This document shows, piece after piece, positions 1 to 9,000 of a stretch of DNA of 11,438 bases. Positions within the stretch are counted from its first letter, which is position 1; each line of letters opens with the position of its first letter. Under the pieces are notes generated by a model. That model did no database searches. It was not told where the DNA came from and worked only from the letters and a program-made list of their open reading frames with translations. A program made the translations under genes and the position numbers. Source of the DNA: Acanthamoeba lenticulata (taxonomy: Eukaryota > Discosea > Longamoebia > Acanthamoebidae); assembly GCA_002179805.1 (NCBI GenBank), contig NAVB01006274.1:1-11438 (forward strand), given 5' to 3'.

Positions 1-20
1 TGGGGGGGGGATTGGGGTAC
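1..20 (-). other. start of intron 36 (partial)
   Basis: The minus strand reads GTACCCC and then a C-rich run (nine G on the plus strand at 2..10) to the window edge. The donor follows ACG in phase 0. The reading frame stays open here, so the donor is inferred from the general pattern and from the end of the ATM match. Confidence 0.5.
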
Positions 21-3000
21 CGTCTTGGCGCTCTCGGACGGGGCGACGGCGTGAATGCGCGAAGCGATCTGGTAGATGAGGGGCACGAACTTGCGAGAGG
101 GCAGCCCTTCCCGCAGCGCCTCCATCAGCTTCTGGTTCACTTTCGGGTCTACGCACGGCCGCGATAGGCGTGGAGGGTCAGATCAAGGAAGTGCGAAAGA
201 GCCGGCAAAGACGAAGTCGACGCACCAGACGAATTGTTGAACCAAAGGGAGCACAGACGGAACATGACCCGGATGTCGTATTTGTCGCCGCTGAGGAGGC
301 ACCGCAAGTAGTTTTCGACGGCTGAGTGCAGGAGCTTTTCGCGGTCTGTCCTCGCCACAACAAGGGCATGCACACAACACACATCGACGGGCTCAAATCT
401 CTCTCTCTCTCTCTCTTTCCCTTTTGGGAAAGACGGCGAGTACCCTTCTCCAAGCGGCGGTTCTCAGACTTGTCGATTTCGCACTGGCGATGGAGCACCG
501 TGACGTAGCGCTCCAGGTCCTTGTCTTTGGGCCGTGTACTGCGGAGTTCATTGCACTGTTGCAGCTCGCGCTCCTTTTGCTTCCGCAGCTCCTGCGACAT
601 GGCCCACTCGCTTGACTTGAGCTTCTCGACCAAGTGGCCGTAGAGCCCTGCATTCACCGCATGTAAGATACCACACACTTTCACGCGGGGGCAGGCGGGG
701 TGGCCCGCACCATCTGCGTAGCGAGCAAGCGTAAAGTAGGCGCGGCCGCGGTTGCCGTCATCAAAGTTCTGATAGAGCTCGATGGTCTTCTGGAGATAGT
801 CGTTGATGATGGTGGACGAGCTCTCCGACCGCGTCTCGGCGAGCCACTTGCCTGCAAAAAAGAGAGAAAGAGGTCATGAGGTGAGGCCGAACCGATCTAC
901 ATCACGCTTGCTCGTACCGGTGCAGTAGGTGACCTCGGCAAAGGCCCTGAACAGGCGCTCGTCCGGCAACGCGGGCTTGCTCTTGGAGCCTTTCCGGGTG
1001 TCGGCCGCTTCCAAGTGCTTGGCGTGCAGCTCGTGCAGTGACTTGGTGAGGAGCTTGCCGATGCTGATGGCCTTGTCCCCCTCGCCCTGGTCCCAGAGCA
1101 CTCGCGCTTCGGCCAACCGCCACGTCGCGTTGTTCACGGCGTCCTGGTGGCTCACATGCTTCAACTGCGCTCACACACGCGATGGTTAGGGCCCGCTTTG
1201 AAGCCAATTTTGCAGTCACGAGGCCGTGCAGCCTACCTGATGGACGCAGTTTGATGCGATTTGGAAGCACTCGGCCTTGCGGGCCAACTGGGCGAAGGTG
1301 CTCAGGTGGGCTGGGAGATACTCCTCCTTCTCCAGGATATTGAGGAGCGTCGTGCCGAGGGAGAGCAGAGGTTCGATCAGCTCAAAGTTGTTCTCCATCA
1401 GCGAGAGGCGCTCCCTCCAGCCACTGAGCAAGCTCTCCATCTCGGCGACGGACGGGATCCGCTTCGTGCGCAGGTGCAGTCCCACGCTCGGCCCTGTTTT
1501 GTGGTCCACAGAGGATGCGCGTAAATCAGCTTAGGCCTCATCCAAAGAACGGGGAAGGGGGAGGACCAACCAGCAGTGGAGGGCGTCGGGGCGGGGTCGA
1601 TTCGCTTGTCCTCCTCCCAGCGAAGAGTCCAAGCGTGTTCGATTTCGCCCAAGAACTGCAGCTTGGCCAGGGCCGGGTACACGCTCTTGGTGCTCTCCAA
1701 ACTCGTCACGCCGATGGCGCGCACCAACTCGAGGCGCGTCTTGCGGAGGTACTTCCAAAACACGGCTTGGTCGCCATCGTGCAGTGAACTGAGTAGTGGG
1801 CCTCTTCGCGTGAGCAGGAAGGGGTGAAAGCACGGGTGAGGCCATGGATTGAGTGGTACCGAAGGCACTGGTAGGCCCCCATGTGGAAGTTGTTGGAGCC
1901 GCTCGTCGACAGCTGTTGGTCTTCGCCGGCCTCGTCTTGACGAGCGAAGAGGAGCGGGTTGACCGACTGGCGGAACCAGTCCATTTGCCACTTGCATGTC
2001 CGCCACGCCTCCTGTAACACGACCCCCGCCCCGCACGTCATGAAAACACGGAAAACGGCACGCGCCAGAGAAGCGAAGACGAGTCCTACCGCGTATTGGA
2101 ACTCGGAGAGGTCGAGGAAGCGATTGGGATACTGGACAGCAAAGCCGCGCAGGTAGACCTCGAGCAGGTGATGGTGCCCCAACTTGTGCAGCGAAGACAG
2201 CAAGCCCTGACACAGCGGCAGCGGTGGTCGGGTTCCCACATGCTGCAGGGTCATGTCATAGGCGCCCAACGCCTTGCTCCAGTCATGCTCGTGTTCGTAG
2301 GTCTTGATACGGGACCGAACACTGTCCGCCAGCAACTCCATATTAACGCTCACCTGCAAGAATGTTGCGGCTTTGATTTTGGTGTACCTTTGGTTGCGCT
2401 GAAGGCCATAGATGCTGTCAGGCTCGTTGATGTTGCTGTAGATCTCCAGAAGCAGCTCCATGTAGGCGGGCGCTTCGGCCTCCTGACCCTGAACGACCTC
2501 CATTCCGTCACTGCCGCGCGAGCTGCTGAGACGCAGGCTGCTGCTATCGGACATGTCGAGGAAACGAGAGTAGGACTCGTCCGGCGGCAGTTGAAGCTGT
2601 CCGATCTCCTTCTCGCACCACAGCTCGACATAGAGCAGCGATGTGAGGTAGGCCGAGCACCTGCGCAACCCAACCGACCTCAGTGGTCAGACTGCAGTGG
2701 TGGACGAGGGCCTCCTTCGTGGGGAAGGTTACTCACCGCTGGGCAGCACGAGCGATGTCGAGGAAGTTAAAGTCCTTCCAGAAGTCGGTGTGCCAGAAGC
2801 GTTGGCAGCCGTTCGTTGCGCCCTTTGCCTTTGGCGTTTTGAAGTCGCCTGCACCCACGAAACGCTTTGATCAGTCTCGCCAAGAGACGTCATACACGAA
2901 GAGAGAAAAGACTCAGCACCTCGCTTTCGCGCGGCAGGATCAAGCTGGTCCGCCTCCTCTTGGGGCATGAATTGCTTCCGAAGGACGTTGAGAGTGTGCA

Positions 3001-6000
3001 GCGTCAAGTGGATCGACTCCGTGTTGGTGTTGGACTCGCACAGCACGTAGGTCCTACGTGCGACTCCTTACGTCAGAAAACAGGAACATCTCACGTCGGA
3101 CAGGTGCTCTTCTTACCTGAGGTTGTACGAGATGTAGGCGGCCAAGCTCATCGACGTGGCAGTGTTGGACGAGGCCGGCGTAAAGGTGATCGTGGAATCG
3201 CTGGGGCTGCAGACAATGTTCATGATGAGGAAGGGGAAGAGAAACTCTGCGAACTCGGGCTTCTTCAGACACATGGGCCCAGACAAGTGAAGCATCCTGC
3301 GCGGCGAGGAGGAGAATGGTCAGGTGCGACACTTCATGGCCGGATCTGCAAGAAAGTGATGAACGGACCGATCTTTGACGGCATGTTTGGCAAGCGCATA
3401 CGTGACGTGACACACCCACTCGTTGTAGTTGCTGTACTTCTGTGGCGACCACAGGTGGGTCGACACCAGTGCCACATCGGCGGCCAGATACGGGAAAGCT
3501 GAGGGCTGCACCACGAGCGAGAACACAGTCAATTCCTTGTCGGGCGTATGTAGAGCGCACACATAGACCGGTGATGGGACGGACGTGCCTTGACGTTCTT
3601 GGCGGACGGACGGTAGGGCATGAGCTCCTCCTTGATTTCTTCGCTGAGCGCATTGAGGGCGCCGTTTCCCGAGTTGGTGCACAGGACGGCCTTGAGGCAA
3701 TTGGAGGCCAGCTGCAGAATCTCGACGTCGGCGTCGGTGAGGTAGGCGTTCAACAGCTCCAGAATAGATATCTGTACCCCTCCTCGCGTTAGTTCCTGTC
3801 CAGTATGCGCCGAAAGGATCTGAGGGGTAGCACCTTGGCCGCTTGCAGCTGCTGCTCTTTGGTCGGTCGTTCGGAGGCAGCCGTCGACGGAAGGGAGGCG
3901 TCGTGCGGGAAGGAGAAGGCGATGGCATAAGGATCGACGGCTCCCAGCTCGCCCAGGCACTCGCCCGCCATGTGTTGAATGGCGCTGTCGTACTGCGGAG
4001 CGCAAAGCTGAACCAGCTCCCAGATCAAGTGATCAATCAAGCTCTGTTGCGTTTCCTTCCCCTGCTGCGAGCCCACCGAGGCGGGATCGGCCTGCTGTTG
4101 CTGCTGCCCGATGTGAGGCATCTGGGCCTGCTTCAGCAAACGGTTGAGGTCGGTCTTGGATGTCTTGAGCAGCCTTTTCAGGTGCGCCAGCGATGCCAGC
4201 TTGGTCGCCACAGAGATGGCCGACGAGGCGGCCACCTTGTGCGTCATGGAACCCGTTCCGGCGCCGGCCCACATGCGGATCAAACGCTCGATCTCGTCAG
4301 CCAGAGTGTACTCCCCACGAAGGCTGTGCGTGTGTGTTGGCGTCATAACAGCGTAAGCAGGTATGCAAACATGTACACATGTGTCACGGTGGAGACGCAC
4401 CCATAGTAGATGCGGTTGATGCTTGCAAAGACGGGGCTCTCGGGGAAGGGATCAAGGTGCAGGATGGCCTCCTTGAGCTGCGTTTGCTTCATGAGGAAGG
4501 AAAGCACGGTGAGGGCCTCAGCCTGACCGGGTTTGCCGGCCCTTTGCGCCAACGGTACGAGGGACGTCACGATCGCCTTGAGGTGATGCCCCAGCCTCTT
4601 GCCGTTCTTCTCCAGCGCAAGACTCTGTAAAGCCAATTCACCAGTTGCGGCAGCGTTGAGCACGGACGAGAGATAGACAAAGGGCAGAATCTGAGACACG
4701 TACAGCGATGTTGTGGAGCAGCTTCCCGGAGAGCGAAGCCAGGTTGGGGTTGTTGAGGGAACGGAGGATGGTGTGGATGATATCACGCAACACGCTGGCC
4801 GTACAAATGTTCTCGCCCAATATCTCCACGAACAGCTCCAGCACACGGAAGGTCCGCACTTGATCCTACCACCGGACCACGTTAGGGCCGGTCAGATCAC
4901 AAGCCTTAGGCAGCCAAAAGTTATGATGAGCGCGTACTTGGCGTCGGTGCGCAGTGGCCAAGCGCTGGTTGAGGTGGAGCAGAATGTTTTGCACGCGATC
5001 CTTGGTCTTGAAAAAGAGCGACACAACAGCGACCTTGAAGCCCTCGGCCAAGTGCTTCAACACGTTTTTGATGGTATCGGCGGAGAAGTAGAGATTGCGC
5101 TCGTCTTCTTCCTCTTCTTCATCTTCATCTGTTGGTCGATCCTGGCTTTCGCTGTCATCCGCTGTAAAGCCAACGATCAGAGTTGAGCTCAAACCCACAC
5201 GGTTAATCATACTGGACAGAAGGAAGGGGACGCTCCCGAGCGTACGTTTGGGCGTTTGGACCTTGGTGAGGTCGAGCAATTTTACGAGAATCGTGTCGAG
5301 CTCCTTGGGGATCAACTGGTTGACCACCTCGGCGCCAACGAACGTTGGGAGGAAGGTGTCGCAGATATACATGCCCAGGTCCTTCTTCTCCTTGCTCGGG
5401 GAGTAGTAGAGCGGGAAGGTCTGTGCAAAGATGGACGGGTAGTGCTGGATCACTGTGTGGTTGCGACGTGAGGGGGTCAGACGATGCCTGCAGCCAAAGC
5501 GGATAAACGCCGCGTACCGAGTTTCTCGGGAGCGAGGTTCAGCAATTTGGCGACGAACTCGATGTTGTCCCGGTCGGTCAGATAAACAAGCTTGGGCAGC
5601 AGGACGGCGGCGTAGTGTCCGAGGAAGTCTTTCAAGCTGGGCTCGTTGAGGAGGTGGATCGGAAAGAGGTGCAACGGGAACTTGGCCTCGCACCACTGGC
5701 CCAGAAGGAACGGCAAGTGATCTGACAAGAGAGACTGGGACGACGGATATGAGAGCGTCTGCGCGATGTGTTGAATGACGTAAGCCACGAGTTCGGCCGT
5801 TTCCTCATGTCCGGAGTCGGGATCTTCGATCTCGTCCTCATCGTCTCGTGTCACCTGCTTGCCCTTTTTCTTCTTTTTGTCTTGGCTGTTGTCGGCCTTC
5901 TTGGTACTAGCGCTGCTGTTGATCACACACAGCTCGAAGAGGATTCGCTGCTCGTTGTCCGGCGATACGCACGCGATCTCTCCCAGAGTGAGCAGGGCGG

Positions 6001-9000
6001 TTACCCTCTCCTCCTCTGACTTGTACTTACCTGCAATGGGGTGGTGAGAGGATGCTTTTGAGGCATCCATTCAAGATCTTGCGGGCCGGGTACACGTACT
6101 GATGGGGAGCAGTTGAGGGGACAAGTCCTGGAAGATCCGGACTTCGTTTGGATAGAGGGAAAAGAAAAGCGTGATGGCGCGGCTCATGTACTTGCGCACT
6201 TGGTAGCTCGGATCCTGCATGTGTGCGACGCATTAGTCACGGGTGCTTGCAATGAAGAAGAGCAGTGGTGCTACGCACGTGGAGCAGTTTGAGGAAGACC
6301 TCTGAAAAGTCTTCGCCGTCATCTTCCTCCAGGTTGAGGAACTCTCGCACGCACTGGGCTAGCTTTACACGCGTGGGGCCACTAATCTTGCGGTTCTCCC
6401 ACAAGGCGGCGAACGTCTTCAACAGCGCTGTGCCCACCCTGATGACATACTTCCTGCTGTCGGCTGAGCAGATGACCTGTGACAAAAGGGGCGAGAGGTC
6501 AGCCCCCCAACCTCTATACGTCATCTAAATCCAAACAATAACTACCTTGGTGTTGAGCAGGTGCATCACGCGCTCGATCACCCGCAGTAGGTTGCGTCGC
6601 ACGGCCTCGCGTCCAAAGGCATCCGGTTGGGAGGTGAGCCGGCGGATACACGTCAAGACCTGAAGTGAGAAGACAAAGAGGGCATCGATAAGAGGGTCAG
6701 ACTTGTCCCCAGGCGAGGTGACGGGCGCAAAGGCGACCTTCTTCACATAGCCGATTTTGATTTCCTCGCCCACATCAGGGGCTCCCTCCGCGGGTGTGGT
6801 TCCGGGTGGATACATGGACTCCTCGTAGAACATGCTGTCCTTGTCCGGTCCTGTTCGGGATCAGATGATAAGCTCGGGCGCCCAAAGGTCACCAGGAGAG
6901 GAGCAATTTTGCTGTCACTCTACGTACCGGCTGGGGGAACTGAATTGAAGTTGCAAATATCAAGAAGGTGATCGGCAAGCTCAAACTTGAAGTCCACGGC
7001 TTGAGTGAGCTTGAGCAGCTCCACGAGCACGGCGCCAATGCTCTCGACCGACGGCGAGAGCCGCGACGTGGCAAGTTTGGCGATAGTACGGGCCGCCATC
7101 AACACACAGTCATCGTCGGGCGTGCTCGCAATCTCACCTGTGAGTTATACAAGTTTATCAACCATGGTTTTTGCTCACGCTGATGGGGTTATGAAAAGCA
7201 GTACTGGAAGACGTGTCGCTCAGGCCCATGTCGCTCAGGTTCTCCTGCTTGACGCGTCCTCCACGAAGGGGGCTCTGCACCACCGGGGTCTCCTCCATGA
7301 GGTCGAGATCGACAGCATCCATTGAACGAGCGTGGGAGCTCGTTGCGATGAGAGCCTGACAAAAAGCGTGGTGTGGTGAGTCCAGTCTGTGGCCATCTGA
7401 GTCGAGGGACAAGCGCGCACGTTGAAGGGACACTTACCTGGCTCTCCTTACTTTGCTTTTGCGCGGTAACACAGTAGTCGTGCAGATAGTTGACGAGGAA
7501 CGCGGCGAGCGGCTGCAGAAGATGACGGTACCGGTTCAAGGGGTTGCCCGCGATATCGGAGAAGCTCGTGTCGCTGGAGCCGCCGCTAGGACCCGTGGCT
7601 TTACGGTCGCTCCTCCGCTTCTTAAGCGCAGCAGGCGTGGAGGGAGTCTGTTGTGCAGCGCCGGAAGAGTCGCAAGAAGTGGCCCATGACCCGACCAGGG
7701 AGTAGAGGCGCTGGAGCAGCTGGTGGAGGAGCTGCGGATGGGTGGGGAGAAGCGCAACATTGGTGGCTAAGAAGTCGAGGAGCGAGGTGAGCGAAGAGTC
7801 GGCCAGGGCCATCACGCGCTCCACGTCCACGGCGAGCGAGTAGTCTGCCTTGCTGCCGGAGGAAGGAGCCGACGAAGAGAGGAGCAGCGGGAGTAGAATG
7901 ACAATGATCTGGCAGAGGTTGCACACCTCCACCAGGACAAGCGTCAGCTTATGCTTGTCCAGGCCCATCGTCTTGAGCTTCTGAGCGCTGTCGAAGAGAG
8001 AATGTCCGAGGCTCAGCAGCTCCTCGCCTCGCATGCGAAGCAGTTCGATGCAGCTGCTTTGCAGGCGAATGCGCAGGGGTACGGAGATTTGGTTCTTGCT
8101 TGAATGACCCTTCACTGGACCCTTGGCTCCGCAAGTTGACTTCACGTCGCCTGTATACAGTTGGCGTGAGCAGTAGACTTCGCCAAGTCTCTGCTCAACG
8201 ATCTGAGCTTCCGTCAGGGTGGCCGCTGAACCGCCACATTGACGTGTAAGTCGCGAGTGAGTAAGCACCACTCAAGAAGAGATCGTTCTCTTAAAGAGAT
8301 TAGAGCAGTACCGCTGCTGTACGGCTCGATGCCGGTGGAAAAGGGGATGTGGACAGGCGGCGAAAAGTCCAACGAAGCGGCGGCAATGCTCCGCCGAAAC
8401 GGGTCGGCATCACTCAGAGGAGAATACCCCTCGTCGGAGGGCTTTGGAATTGGCGGTGACGGACCTGGCCGGATCAAGGTGATCACAGCCGACACGATGA
8501 GATAGGGCGAGATGGGCTTGAGCATGTTCTTCGACAGGCGCGTGTTGATGGTGTCCCGGTTAAGCGAAAGGAGCAGCCACTCGGCGAGTCTCTCCCGCTG
8601 GGAGGTGGCCTGGCCGTTGTCCTTTGCCGCATCAGTCGTGTCTCCGAAGCGCCGCTTCTTCAAGCCGCGTGCAGAATCGACCCCGCCCCACTCGGCAGCG
8701 ACGTCCTTGATTTCGTGCCGCCGCAGAAAGCTGATCACGAATTCGATGGCCGCGATGCAGCACTTCGCGGGTTCGTTGAAGAGCGATGTCTTCCAGAGCT
8801 CTCCTTGTGATTCGCCCACCAGCTTGGCGTCGACGAGGTCGTTATCGAGGATTTCCTTCATCAGTGTCAACGCCAATTCCGCGCTGCCCGGATTGTGATA
8901 GGCCAGCTTTCTCACCAGAGTCTCCCACACTGCTTGCCAGAGCAGCCCGACTTCGCTCCTGTCCACCAGCCGTCTCTGCGACTCCGTTTTCTTTAGAGGC

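Noticed and set aside
1398..2213. Minus-strand open frame of 271 codons as a separate gene
   Set aside because: Only the part 1571..1788 (exon 30) is ATM-like. The rest is intron or an out-of-frame reading of exons 28, 29 and 31.
2354..2387. A 34-nt intron ending at TTGCAG
   Set aside because: It is shorter than any other intron here and breaks the reading frame. The 66-nt intron 2322..2387 keeps frame and FAT spacing.
2096..2770. Long plus-strand open frame of 224 codons
   Set aside because: It lies antisense to exons 26-28, whose minus-strand translation is clear ATM FAT sequence. GC-rich coding DNA often leaves such open antisense frames, and no family is recognisable.
2867..3502. Plus-strand open frame of 211 codons, and another at 3843..4406
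   Set aside because: Both are antisense to well-supported ATM exons and cross several introns. The translations are rich in Arg, Gly and Leu with no recognised domain.
7138..7162. A 25-nt intron GTTGAT...TCACAG between exons 12 and 13
   Set aside because: It keeps phase but is far too short for spliceosomal splicing. The donor at 7204 with the same acceptor gives a 67-nt, AT-rich intron.
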